A stretch of DNA of 64,000 nucleotides from an uncultured Porticoccus sp. (GTDB taxonomy: Bacteria > Pseudomonadota > Gammaproteobacteria > Pseudomonadales > Porticoccaceae), in NCBI GenBank assembly GCA_947259505.1, contig CAMYLT010000003.1:186001-250000 (forward strand). The letters are read 5' to 3'. Positions 7,979-17,259 of this stretch are shown piece by piece (the stretch's first letter is position 1; the number at the start of each line of letters is the position of its first letter). The notes under the pieces were generated by a model. It was not told where the DNA came from and did not search any database. It worked only from the letters and a program-made list of their open reading frames with translations. The position numbers and the translations under genes are program-made.

Positions 7979-9709
7979 ATGAGTAAACCCGTCATACTCC
8001 AGCGCGCCTTTGACTTGTCCGGTAGCCATTTCGGACCGCAAACCCCACCGTTGTTGCAACGCATCTATGCGGCCCGCGGTGTGACCAGCGAAATAGAGCT
8101 GGAGCGCACCCTCAACCGCCTGCCACACCCGCAGGCACTGCGCGGGCTTGATGCCGCACTGGAGCTGCTGGAACAGGCACTGCGCCAACAGCAACGGGTA
8201 CTGATCGTCGGCGATTTCGATGCCGATGGCGCCACCAGTAGCGCCGTATCCCTGCTGGCACTGCAAGCCATGGGTTTTCAGCAGGTGGATTTCATTGTCC
8301 CCAACCGTTTTGAATACGGCTACGGCCTCACCCCGGAAATCGTCGAGCTGGGCAAAGACTACCAACCCGATCTGATCATCACCGTCGATAACGGCATCTC
8401 CAGCATCAGCGGGGTGGCCGCGGCAAAAGCAGCGGGTATTAAGGTGCTGATTACCGACCACCATCTGCCCGGCGCGCAGTTGCCGGAGGCGGACGCCATC
8501 GTCAACCCCAACCAGCACGGCTGCGAGTTTCCCAGCAAGAATCTCGCTGGAGTGGGGGTGGTGTTTTACCTGATGAGTGCCCTGCGCAGCCGCCTGCGGG
8601 ACAGCGGCTGGTTTGCCAAAAACAACATCCCGGAACCCAATATGGCCGACTGGCTCGACCTGGTGGCGCTGGGCACTGTGGCAGACGTGGTGCCGCTGGA
8701 TGCCACCAACCGCATTCTGGTGCACCAGGGTTTGCAGCGCATTCGTGCCGGTAAAACCCGTCCGGGTATTCAGGCACTGTTGGATCTCTCAGGCCGAGAT
8801 CGCCAGCGTCTGGTATCCGCCGACCTCGGCTTTGCCATTGGCCCGCGGCTCAATGCCGCCGGGCGGCTCGACGACATGTCCATCGGCATCCAGTGCCTGC
8901 TGGAAACAGACCCCTACCTGGCGCGGGAATACGCCGTGCAACTGGACGAACTGAACCGCGACCGCCGCGTGATCGAAGCTGACATGCAGCGGGAGGCGCT
9001 GGAGGCACTGGATCAGTTGCATCTGGACGAACAGCAACTGCCCTGGGGGCTGTGCCTGTTCGATGCCGACTGGCACCAGGGGGTGGTGGGGCTGCTGGCC
9101 TCGCGCATCAAGGACCGAGTGCACCGCCCGGTGATCGCCTTTGCCGATGCCGGCAATGGCGAGTTCAAAGGCTCTGCCCGGTCCATTCCCGGATTACATA
9201 TCCGCGACGCGCTGGACGCCGTGGCCAGCCGTCATCCGGAGCTGATCAGTAAATTTGGCGGCCACGCCATGGCGGCAGGTCTCAGCCTGCCCGGGGAGCG
9301 CTATTGGGATTTCGTCGCTGCCTTCGACGACGAAGTGCGCCGCCAACTCAGCCCGGCGGACCTTGAGGCGGAAATCCTTACCGACGGCATACTAGAACCT
9401 GGTGAGCTCAATATCGACACCGCCCAGCTGCTGCGGGAATCCGGCCCCTGGGGCCAGCACTTCCCCGAGCCGTTGTTCGAGGGCGAGTTTTTCATCGTCC
9501 AGCAGCGCATCGTCGGCGAAAAACACCTCAAGTTGGTGCTGGCCCTGGATAAAGGAAAACGGCAACTAATCGATGCCATCGCCTTTAACGTAGATACGGA
9601 GCAGTGGCCCAACCCGGCGGCGGAGAAGGTAAGTCTGGTCTACAAGCTGGATATCAACCTGTGGCAGGGCCGGGAGTCGGTGCAGTTGATGGTGGAGTGG
9701 ATTTCGTAG
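7979..9709 (+). CDS. recJ: Single-stranded-DNA-specific 5'-3' exonuclease RecJ
   Basis: RecJ degrades single-stranded DNA 5' to 3' in recombinational and mismatch repair. The 576-residue protein has the DHH phosphoesterase motifs in order: VLIVGDFDADGATSSA (motif I), a downstream motif LIITVDNGI, the signature ITDHHLPG, then LDLVALGTVADVVPL and, towards the C terminus, the DHHA1 motif SKFGGHAMAAGLSL. All metal-binding residues are visible. The gene stands alone between the divergent fadJ and the restriction operon. In Pseudomonas it belongs to the thrC-recJ-prfB-lysS neighbourhood, here split by about 25 kb of other genes. Confidence 0.97.
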   Translation: MSKPVILQRAFDLSGSHFGPQTPPLLQRIYAARGVTSEIELERTLNRLPHPQALRGLDAALELLEQALRQQQRVLIVGDFDADGATSSAVSLLALQAMGFQQVDFIVPNRFEYGYGLTPEIVELGKDYQPDLIITVDNGISSISGVAAAKAAGIKVLITDHHLPGAQLPEADAIVNPNQHGCEFPSKNLAGVGVVFYLMSALRSRLRDSGWFAKNNIPEPNMADWLDLVALGTVADVVPLDATNRILVHQGLQRIRAGKTRPGIQALLDLSGRDRQRLVSADLGFAIGPRLNAAGRLDDMSIGIQCLLETDPYLAREYAVQLDELNRDRRVIEADMQREALEALDQLHLDEQQLPWGLCLFDADWHQGVVGLLASRIKDRVHRPVIAFADAGNGEFKGSARSIPGLHIRDALDAVASRHPELISKFGGHAMAAGLSLPGERYWDFVAAFDDEVRRQLSPADLEAEILTDGILEPGELNIDTAQLLRESGPWGQHFPEPLFEGEFFIVQQRIVGEKHLKLVLALDKGKRQLIDAIAFNVDTEQWPNPAAEKVSLVYKLDINLWQGRESVQLMVEWIS

Positions 9710-9838
9710 TTTTCCTATCAGGCTCGATTTATAGATCAGGTATACTCCGAGCGTTTAATTAGCATTCAGTCGTATCTGAAATATGGTTGGATGTGGTTGG
9801 TATTAACAATACGGGCAAATCAGCGATAAGGCAGTTGC

Positions 9839-12800
9839 ATGATAAAAGAAAGCCAAATAGAACACGGCTTGATCGACAAGCTGGTCGAACTCAAATACAC
9901 CTATCGCTCCGACATCTGCGACAAGGCCACGCTGGATCAGAACTTCCGCCAGAAGTTCGAGGCTCTAAACCGCGTCCGCCTCACCGATGCCGAATTCGCC
10001 CGTCTGCGCGATGAGATCACCACCGCCGATGTCTTCACCGCCGCACAAGCCCTGCGCGAGAAAGGCAAATTCACCCGCGAAGACGGCACTCCACTTGAAT
10101 TTACCCTGGTCAATCTCCGCGACTGGTGCAAAAACGACTTTGAAGTCATCAACCAGCTTCGCATCAACACTGAAAACAGCCACCACCGCTACGATGTTAT
10201 TCTCCTGATCAACGGTGTGCCGGTGGTGCAGATCGAGCTGAAAACGCTACAAATCAGCCCGCGCCGCGCCATGGAGCAGATCGTTGAATACAAAAACGAG
10301 CCTGGGAATGGCTATACCAATTCGCTGCTCTGTTTCATGCAGCTGTTTATCGTTAGCAATGGCAGCGACACCCGTTACTTCGCCAACAACCATCATCAGC
10401 ATTTCAGCTTCAATGCCGACGAGCGCTTTTTACCCATCTATCAGCACGCCGATAAAGACAACAACAAAATTGCCCACCTGCACGACTTTGCCGATGACTT
10501 CCTCGCCAAATGCACGTTGGGGCAGTTGCTCGGCCGCTACATGGTATTGGTGCAAAGCGAGCAAAAGATGCTCATCATGCGCCCCTACCAAATCTATGCG
10601 GTCAAGGCCATTGTCGACGCCATCCACCAGAATCGTGGCAACGGCTATATCTGGCACACCACCGGCAGCGGCAAGACCCTCACCTCCTTCAAGGCCTCGA
10701 CCTTGCTGAAGGACAACCCCGATATTGAAAAATGCCTGTTTGTGGTGGACCGCAAAGACCTCGACCGCCAGACCCGCGAGGAATTTAACAAATTCCAGGA
10801 AGGCTGTGTCGAGCAAAACACCAATACCGAAGTCCTGGTACGCCGCATGTTGTCGGAGGACTACGCCGACAAGGTGATCGTCACCACCATTCAGAAGCTC
10901 GGCCTGGCGCTGGACGAAAACAGCAAAAAGGCACAGCAGCACAAAAATAAAGGCAAGCAAACCTACAAGCAACGGCTTGAACCCCTGCGCGACAAGCGCG
11001 TGGTAATCATCTTCGACGAATGCCACCGCTCCCAGTTTGGCGACAACCATAAGGCCATCAAAGCGTTTTTCCCAAAAGCGCAACTGTTTGGCTTCACCGG
11101 TACGCCGATCTTTGACGACAATGCCTCCTACAAACAATTCGACGGCAATGTGGGTTATTTCAAGACCACCAAAGACATCTTTGAAAAAGAGCTGCACGCC
11201 TACACCATCACCCACGCCATTGAAGACAAAAACGTGTTGAGCTTCCACGTTGATTACTTTGGCAAAGAGGGCGACAAGAAACCGAAGAAGGGGCAGACTC
11301 CGCCGTCGGAAGCCGTCATCAACGCCATACTGGATAAACATGACAGCGCCACCAACCAGCGCCGCTTCAACGCCCTGATGGCCTCGGCCTCGATCAACCA
11401 CGCCATAGAATTCTACGAACTGTTCAAGCACATTCAGGCGCAAAAATTGGCCGACGATGAAACCTACGAGCCGCTGAACATCGCCTGTGTCTTCTCGCCA
11501 CCGGCGCAGGCCGTCGCCAACGACAATAACAGTGATAAAAACGTCAAAGACATCAAGCAGCTACAGGACGACCTGCCCCAGGAAAAGGCAGACAACCAGG
11601 TCGAGCCGGAAAAGAAAAAGGCCGCGCTCATGGCCATCATCAACGATTACAACCGGCAATACGGCAGCAACCACAGTATCAACGATTTTGACCTCTACTA
11701 TCAGGATGTGCAGCAACGCATCAAGGATCACAAATACAGCAACGCCGACTACCCGCGCGAAAACAAGATCGACATCACCATCGTGGTGGATATGTTGCTC
11801 ACCGGCTTTGACTCCAAATACCTCAACGCCCTGTACGTGGATAAAAACCTCAAACACCACGGCCTGATTCAGGCCTTCTCGCGTACCAATCGCGTACTTA
11901 ACGACACCAAGCCCTGGGGCAATATCCTCGACTTTCGCTATCAGGAAACAGAAGTCGATGCCGCCATCCAACTCTTTTCCGGCGCTGCGGCGGACAGGGC
12001 GCGGGAAATCTGGCTGGTCGATCCCGCCCCCAAGGTGGTGGAAAAATACCAGCAGGCCGTGGGCAAACTGCAAACCTTCATGCAAACCAAGGGGCTGGCC
12101 TGCGAGCCCTCGCAAGTGGTCAACCTCAAGGGCGACACCTCCAAGGCGGAATTCATCAACCACTTCAAAGAGGTGCAAAAACTCAAGACCCAACTGGAGC
12201 AATACACCGACCTTGACGACCAGAGCAAGCAGACCATCGAACAAAAACTGCCCACCGATGTCCTGCGCGGCTTCAAGGCCATGTATCTCGACACCGCGCT
12301 GGAGCTGAAGCGCAAACAGGGCAAGGACAACGGCGCGGAAGACGCGGTGGAACAACTGGAGTTCGATCTGGTGCTCTTCTCATCGGCGGTGATCGATTAC
12401 GATTACATCATGGCGCTCATCGCCAAATCCACACAGAAAACTGGCAAGCAGAAGATGACCCGCACGCAACTGATCGAGATGATCAGTTCCAACGCCAACC
12501 TGATGGAAGAACGCGACGACATCATTGACTACATCAACAGCCTGAAAACCGGCGAAGTATTAAGCACAAAAGAAATCAACGATGGCTATCAGGCCTTCAA
12601 GGCGCAAAAGGCTGCCGAGGTATTAAACGCAATCGCCATCAAACACGGGCTGCAAGCCCAGGCGCTGCAAGCCTTTGTCGATGCCATCATGTACCGCATG
12701 GTTTTTGACGGCGAACAGCTCACCGACCTGCTGGCGCCGCTGGAACTGGACTGGAAACAGCGGCGCGTGGCCGAGCTGGCGCTAATGGAAGAGCTGCTGC

Positions 12801-12859
12801 CCTATCTGCAAAAACTGGCCGAAGGGCGTGAGATTTCGGGGTTGAAGGCCTATGAGTAA
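9839..12859 (+). CDS. hsdR: Type I restriction endonuclease subunit R
   Basis: HsdR supplies the ATP-driven DNA translocase and nuclease of a type I restriction-modification complex. The 1006-residue protein shows a PD-(D/E)xK nuclease (Asp119, Glu133 and Lys135 in QIELKT, with a RecB-like Q147xxxY151), a Walker A motif TGSGKT near residue 276, a DECH box in IIFDECHRSQFG near 393, and GFTGTPIF. It opens a four-gene operon and overlaps hsdS by 8 bases. An AAGG site precedes the start. A TATACT box at 9741 may be its -10 element but has no good -35. Having R first is unusual, because hsdM is often first. Confidence 0.96.
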   Translation: MIKESQIEHGLIDKLVELKYTYRSDICDKATLDQNFRQKFEALNRVRLTDAEFARLRDEITTADVFTAAQALREKGKFTREDGTPLEFTLVNLRDWCKNDFEVINQLRINTENSHHRYDVILLINGVPVVQIELKTLQISPRRAMEQIVEYKNEPGNGYTNSLLCFMQLFIVSNGSDTRYFANNHHQHFSFNADERFLPIYQHADKDNNKIAHLHDFADDFLAKCTLGQLLGRYMVLVQSEQKMLIMRPYQIYAVKAIVDAIHQNRGNGYIWHTTGSGKTLTSFKASTLLKDNPDIEKCLFVVDRKDLDRQTREEFNKFQEGCVEQNTNTEVLVRRMLSEDYADKVIVTTIQKLGLALDENSKKAQQHKNKGKQTYKQRLEPLRDKRVVIIFDECHRSQFGDNHKAIKAFFPKAQLFGFTGTPIFDDNASYKQFDGNVGYFKTTKDIFEKELHAYTITHAIEDKNVLSFHVDYFGKEGDKKPKKGQTPPSEAVINAILDKHDSATNQRRFNALMASASINHAIEFYELFKHIQAQKLADDETYEPLNIACVFSPPAQAVANDNNSDKNVKDIKQLQDDLPQEKADNQVEPEKKKAALMAIINDYNRQYGSNHSINDFDLYYQDVQQRIKDHKYSNADYPRENKIDITIVVDMLLTGFDSKYLNALYVDKNLKHHGLIQAFSRTNRVLNDTKPWGNILDFRYQETEVDAAIQLFSGAAADRAREIWLVDPAPKVVEKYQQAVGKLQTFMQTKGLACEPSQVVNLKGDTSKAEFINHFKEVQKLKTQLEQYTDLDDQSKQTIEQKLPTDVLRGFKAMYLDTALELKRKQGKDNGAEDAVEQLEFDLVLFSSAVIDYDYIMALIAKSTQKTGKQKMTRTQLIEMISSNANLMEERDDIIDYINSLKTGEVLSTKEINDGYQAFKAQKAAEVLNAIAIKHGLQAQALQAFVDAIMYRMVFDGEQLTDLLAPLELDWKQRRVAELALMEELLPYLQKLAEGREISGLKAYE

Positions 12860-14168
12860 GCGAAAGAAGAAGGGCTTGGTGCCAGATTTACGTTTTCCTG
12901 AGTTTCAGGGCAAGGGGGAATGGGAGAAGAAAAAGCTAATAGACACAGCAGATAAAAAAGTGAAATGGAGTTTTATCGGTGGTCCATTTGGTTCGAATTT
13001 GAAGTCATCAGATTATATTGAAAGTGGTATACGCATTATTCAGCTGCAGAACATTGGCGATGGTGAGTTTTTGGATGACTACAAGATATATACATCCGAA
13101 GAAAAAGCTAATGAATTGCTGAGCAACAATATTTACCCTGGCGATATCATTCTGTCCAAAATGGGTGATCCAGTTGGCCGTGCCTGCCTAATACCAAATG
13201 CACACAACAGATATGTTATGTGCTCTGACGGTATACGGTTGGTTGTGGATGAGAAGAAATATAGTAAATACTTCGTTTATTCATTAATTAATTCTGTTCA
13301 ATTCCGTTCACTGGTGGAGAAGACCGCAACTGGTTCAACGAGAAAGCGCATTGGTTTAGCCGAGTTAAAAAACCTACCAATGGGTATCCCAGTCCAACGG
13401 GACGAACAACAAAAAATTGCCGATTGCCTCGCTTCCATCGACGCGCTGGTCACCTTTCAGATCCAAAAACTCGATGGTCTCAAAGCCCATAAAAAAGGCC
13501 TGATGCAGCAACTCTTCCCCGCCGAAGGCGGAACCCTGCCCAAACTACGCTTTCCTGAGTTTCGGGATAAGGGTGAGTGGGAAATAAAGCGACTGGAGGA
13601 TTTTGCAATAATTGTAAGAGGCGGTTCGCCTCGACCAATTGACGAATACCTTACCAATGAGGCTAATGGCCTTAATTGGTTAAAAATAGGGGACATTGAC
13701 AAGGAGTCCAAGTTTGTCACGAATACACAAGAAAAAGTTATCCCATCCGCTTTGGCTAAAACGCGAGTAGTCAATCCTGGAGATTTAATACTTTCAAACT
13801 CTATGAGCTTTGGTCGTCCATACATTCTAGAAATAAAAACTTGTATCCATGACGGATGGATAGCGGTTTCTGAAATTGATAAAAGCCTTGATAGAGACTT
13901 TCTCTACTATTTAATGATGACTTCAGCGAGTCAAACATATTTCACAAACAATGCTGCTGGCAGTGGCGTGCAAAATCTTAATGCAGACATCATTAAACTT
14001 TTACCTGTTTCATTACCATCCAAAAAAGAACAACAAAAAATCACTGATTGCCTCGCCTCCATCGACGAGCTGATCACCGCCAAAACCCAAAAGATCGACG
14101 ACCTCAAGGCTCATAAAAAAGGCCTGATGCAGCGACTTTTCCCGAAGCCAGAACTGAATAAGACATGA
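12852..14168 (+). CDS. hsdS: Type I restriction-modification specificity subunit S
   Basis: HsdS recognises the bipartite DNA target for both methylation and restriction. The 438-residue protein is two tandem half-units. Each begins with a LRFPEF(x)3KGEWE motif and ends with a spacer EQQKI(A/T)DCLASID...LKAHKKGLMQ(Q/R)LFP. Between them lie two divergent target-recognition domains, about residues 25-180 and 245-390. The spacers are also repeated at DNA level (13404-13519 and 14028-14143). The recognition domains are visibly more AT-rich than hsdR and hsdM, as is common for exchanged specificity modules. It overlaps prrC by ATGA. The recognised sequence cannot be predicted. Confidence 0.95.
   Translation: MSKRKKKGLVPDLRFPEFQGKGEWEKKKLIDTADKKVKWSFIGGPFGSNLKSSDYIESGIRIIQLQNIGDGEFLDDYKIYTSEEKANELLSNNIYPGDIILSKMGDPVGRACLIPNAHNRYVMCSDGIRLVVDEKKYSKYFVYSLINSVQFRSLVEKTATGSTRKRIGLAELKNLPMGIPVQRDEQQKIADCLASIDALVTFQIQKLDGLKAHKKGLMQQLFPAEGGTLPKLRFPEFRDKGEWEIKRLEDFAIIVRGGSPRPIDEYLTNEANGLNWLKIGDIDKESKFVTNTQEKVIPSALAKTRVVNPGDLILSNSMSFGRPYILEIKTCIHDGWIAVSEIDKSLDRDFLYYLMMTSASQTYFTNNAAGSGVQNLNADIIKLLPVSLPSKKEQQKITDCLASIDELITAKTQKIDDLKAHKKGLMQRLFPKPELNKT
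13404..13519 (+). repeat. hsdS direct repeat, copy 1 (central spacer)
   Basis: This 116-bp segment codes for the first conserved spacer of HsdS. It aligns without gaps to 14028-14143 and includes a 22-base identical core at 13488-13509. Such repeats permit recombination that swaps, deletes or duplicates a recognition domain. Confidence 0.85.
14028..14143 (+). repeat. hsdS direct repeat, copy 2 (C-terminal spacer)
   Basis: This is the second copy of the 116-bp conserved spacer. The identical core lies at 14112-14133. The two copies are 624 bp apart, which is exactly 208 codons, so recombination between them would keep the reading frame and give a half-size S protein. Confidence 0.85.
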
Positions 14169-15349
14169 GCGGACTACGCACTTACCAGAGCTTGAGAACT
14201 TTGGTCACCCGGTTGCGCGACGACCTAAATAATAAGGAATTGGTTCTTCTTTATGCCTACAATCGCACAGGGAAGACTAGGTTGTCTATGGAATTCAAAG
14301 ATCGAGGGAAGCGAAATAACGGAGGTAAACCTAACACCCTTTATTTCAACGCTTACACCGAAGACCTATTCACATGGGAAAATGATCTCGAGAATGACTC
14401 TGTTCGTGGGATGAAAGTAAACTATTTGTCAAAATTCTTTGATGGGTTCACAAACTTAGGTCTTGAACCAACTATCAATGAATATCTCAATCGGTATGCT
14501 GACTTCGATTTTGATTTTGAATACAAGGAAATTCAGCAACAGGGAGAATCATTCTCTAAACCTGACTTTGTAAGCTTTAGTAAGGAGGGGCGAGACAACA
14601 TCAAAATCTCACGAGGGGAGGAAAACGTCTTTATCTGGTGCCTCTTCTTGGCCATCTGCGAACGTGTTCTGGACGACCACGAATCTTATCGATGGGTGAA
14701 ATACCTTTACATCGATGACCCGATTTCCTCCCTTGATGACAACAATGCCATTGCTGTCGCTTGCGACCTCGCCAAAATCCTCCGCCGAGCCGCCAACCGT
14801 AAAGATGAGAGCGATGCTCCTGATCCAATCAAGGTTGTCGTCTCCTCCCATCATTCACTCTTTTTCAACGTGATGTGCAACGAGATCGGCAGATCAAAGG
14901 AAGGGGAGCCCGCGGTGAGACACAAACGTTATTTCCTCCATCGTCCCAACAGCGAGGGTAAATACACTTTGCGCGCCACTGAAGACACGCCCTTCTTCCA
15001 CCACGTCGCTACTCTCGCCGAGCTGCAGAAAGCAGCCGATTCAAACATCGGCATCCTTTACACTTTCCACTTCAACGCTCTGCGCAGCATCATGGAGAAG
15101 ACCGCCGCCTTCTTTGGCCACTCTGACATCTCTTTCTGTCTCAAGGCTCTTGATGACGACGAAAATCGAGCGCTTTTTAACCGAGCTCTCAACCTCCTCA
15201 GTCACGGCAAATATGCCATTCACGAACCAACTCCAATGGGTGAAGACAACCAAAACCTCTTCCGCCTAATACTCAACAACTTTATTGCTCGATTCCAATT
15301 CGATCTACCGGAAATCCTTGGCGAGTCAACAACCGAGACAACAGCATGA
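14165..15349 (+). CDS. prrC: PrrC-type anticodon nuclease associated with type I restriction
   Basis: PrrC-type proteins are held inactive by a type I restriction complex. When phage blocks the complex they cut tRNA in the anticodon loop; E. coli PrrC cuts tRNA-Lys. This 394-residue protein is almost the length of E. coli PrrC. Seen: an ABC-type ATPase with Walker A YAYNRTGKTRLS (30-41), signature-like KISRGEE (147-153), Walker B plus D-loop KYLYIDDPISSLDDNN (179-194) and H-loop VVSSHHSLFFN (225-235); then a HEPN-like C-terminal part with Arg307, Glu311 and His347, matching the R...E...H triad (R320, E324, H356 in E. coli). No zinc hook is present, so it is not RloC. It overlaps hsdS and hsdM by 4 bases each. 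The first Walker A Gly is Ala. The tRNA target is unproven. Confidence 0.85.
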   Translation: MSGLRTYQSLRTLVTRLRDDLNNKELVLLYAYNRTGKTRLSMEFKDRGKRNNGGKPNTLYFNAYTEDLFTWENDLENDSVRGMKVNYLSKFFDGFTNLGLEPTINEYLNRYADFDFDFEYKEIQQQGESFSKPDFVSFSKEGRDNIKISRGEENVFIWCLFLAICERVLDDHESYRWVKYLYIDDPISSLDDNNAIAVACDLAKILRRAANRKDESDAPDPIKVVVSSHHSLFFNVMCNEIGRSKEGEPAVRHKRYFLHRPNSEGKYTLRATEDTPFFHHVATLAELQKAADSNIGILYTFHFNALRSIMEKTAAFFGHSDISFCLKALDDDENRALFNRALNLLSHGKYAIHEPTPMGEDNQNLFRLILNNFIARFQFDLPEILGESTTETTA

Positions 15350-16971
15350 CCAAAGAAGAACTGAACCAACTTGGCAAAACCCTCTGGGGTATCGCCGATC
15401 AGTTACGCGGCGCGATGAATGCCGATGACTTTCGCGACTATATGCTGTCGTTTCTGTTTTTGCGCTACCTCTCGGACAACTACGAAGCAGCGGCCCAAAA
15501 AGAGCTGGGCCGGGACTATCCCACGCCCGAAGAGGGCGACCGGCGTGCACCGCTGGCGATCTGGTATGAAGACAATGCTGGGGATATCGCGGACTTTGAA
15601 AAACAGATGCGCCTCAAGGTGCATTATGTGATTGAACCGCAATACCTGTGGAGCAGTATCGCCGAAATGGCGCGAACTCAGCACGCCGATTTGTTGATCA
15701 CGCTGTGGAATGGTTTCAAGTACATTGAAGAAAAATCGTTTGCCAGCGCGTTTCAGGGTCTGTTCTCCGAGATCAATCTGCATTCGGAAAAGCTGGGCAA
15801 GAAACCCGCTGACCGCAATGCCAAGCTCTGTACCATCATCCAGAAGATCGCCGAGGGTATTTCACAGTTCAGTACCGATACCGATATCCTGGGCGATGCC
15901 TATGAATACCTGATCGGTCAGTTCGCCGCCGGATCCGGTAAAAAGGCGGGCGAGTTCTATACCCCGCAACAGATCTCCAGCATTCTTTCCGCCATTGTCA
16001 CGCTGGACGGACAGGAACCGGCCACCGGTAAAAGGAAAAAGCTTAACCGTGTACTCGATTTCGCCTGTGGCTCCGGCTCGCTGTTGTTGAATGTTCGGAA
16101 CCAGCTTCGAGAAGCGGGTGGCACAATCGGCAAGATCTACGGCCAGGAAAAAAATATCACTACCTACAACTTGGCGCGCATGAACATGCTGCTGCATGGA
16201 GTGAAAGATACCGAGTTCGAGATTCATCACGGTGATTCACTGCTGAATGACTGGGAATTGCTGAATGAAATGAACCCGGCCAAAAAGCTTCAATGTGATG
16301 CCGTGGTCGCTAATCCGCCGTTTAGTTACCGATGGGAACCGAACGAAACACTGGGCGATGATTTCCGTTTTAAAAGCTACGGCCTGGCTCCTAAATCCGC
16401 CGCCGATTTCGCCTTTCTCTTGCACGGTTTTCACTTTCTAAGTGACGACGGCGTGATGGCGATCATCCTGCCGCACGGCGTGCTGTTCCGTGGCGGCGCG
16501 GAAGCCCGCATACGCACCAAACTGCTGAAAGACGGTCATATCGACACAGTGATCGGTCTGCCCGTCAACCTGTTTTTCTCCACCGGAATACCTATTTGTA
16601 TTTTGGTGTTGAAACGCTGCAAAAAACCGGATGACGTGCTGTTCATCAATGCCAGTGACAGTGAAAACTTCGAAAAGGGCAAACGGCAAAACAAGCTGCT
16701 GCCGGAGCATATTGACAAAATTGTCGATACCTACCAGTTCCGTAAGGAAGAAGAGCGCTACGCCCGCCGCGTATCCATGGAGGAGATCGAGAAGAACGAT
16801 TATAACCTGAATATTTCCCGCTATGTGAGCACGGCAAAATCTGAAGAGCAGGTTGACTTAAAAGCAGTGAACACGGATCTGGTAAGCCTTGAACAGAGAA
16901 TTGTTGATAACACAAAAAATCACAATGAGTTCCTTAAACAGCTTGGGTTGCCACTTTTACCCCTCTCGTAA
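15346..16971 (+). CDS. hsdM: Type I restriction-modification DNA methyltransferase subunit M
   Basis: HsdM transfers a methyl group from S-adenosylmethionine to adenine in the site chosen by HsdS. In the 541-residue protein the N-terminal helical HsdM domain is seen (MLSFLFLRYLSDNYE, about residues 28-42), then SAM motif I LDFACGSGSLLLN near residue 237 and catalytic motif IV ANPPF near 322, and GVLFRGGAEARIR. It is the last gene of hsdR-hsdS-prrC-hsdM and its ATGA overlaps the prrC stop. No terminator hairpin is evident after it. With M last, protection of host DNA depends on translation through the whole operon. Confidence 0.96.
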   Translation: MTKEELNQLGKTLWGIADQLRGAMNADDFRDYMLSFLFLRYLSDNYEAAAQKELGRDYPTPEEGDRRAPLAIWYEDNAGDIADFEKQMRLKVHYVIEPQYLWSSIAEMARTQHADLLITLWNGFKYIEEKSFASAFQGLFSEINLHSEKLGKKPADRNAKLCTIIQKIAEGISQFSTDTDILGDAYEYLIGQFAAGSGKKAGEFYTPQQISSILSAIVTLDGQEPATGKRKKLNRVLDFACGSGSLLLNVRNQLREAGGTIGKIYGQEKNITTYNLARMNMLLHGVKDTEFEIHHGDSLLNDWELLNEMNPAKKLQCDAVVANPPFSYRWEPNETLGDDFRFKSYGLAPKSAADFAFLLHGFHFLSDDGVMAIILPHGVLFRGGAEARIRTKLLKDGHIDTVIGLPVNLFFSTGIPICILVLKRCKKPDDVLFINASDSENFEKGKRQNKLLPEHIDKIVDTYQFRKEEERYARRVSMEEIEKNDYNLNISRYVSTAKSEEQVDLKAVNTDLVSLEQRIVDNTKNHNEFLKQLGLPLLPLS

Positions 16972-17012
16972 TTTAGGGGACGCCTGCTAACTGTCGCATA
17001 GGTGTACTCTTC

Positions 17013-17147
17013 AATTGACTAAACTGGATGTAAGTTCACAAAGGAACAGGGGCTGCCCCTGCACCCACCATGAAACTACCGCTGGTCTTCAGAGTTGCTT
17101 TCTTCGCCGCCGTCTGCTTTTCGGTGCTGTTGATTCTGAACTTATAG
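17013..17147 (+). pseudogene. Truncated copy of the 5' end of the membrane-protein gene at 18965
   Basis: This stretch repeats the upstream region and first codons of the gene at 18965. It has the same AATTGACTAAACT element, a GGGG-N3-CCCC mini-hairpin, CACCATGAAACT, and codons for MKLPLVFRVAFFAAVCFSV. After about 19 codons an internal deletion joins it to codons for LLILN and then a TAG stop at 17145-17147, leaving a 25-codon relic (17070-17147). The complete copy lies on the other side of the oleate hydratase gene. The rest of the gap to 17259 (about 110 bases) shows nothing else apart from the hydratase ribosome-binding site. Confidence 0.75.
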
Positions 17148-17259
17148 CAATACACGTCCAGCGATCCGTAAGGAAAGCGTGATTTTCTTGTCGAATTAAC
17201 CTTGCGAGTAAAACAAGTGATGGTTAGTCATAGATAGCGATACTCAGTGGGGTAAAGCG

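Noticed and set aside
9787-10014. Short frame with a P-loop-like GINNTGKSA just before hsdR
   Set aside because: It runs mostly inside hsdR in another frame. The P-loop resemblance is a chance match of a few residues.
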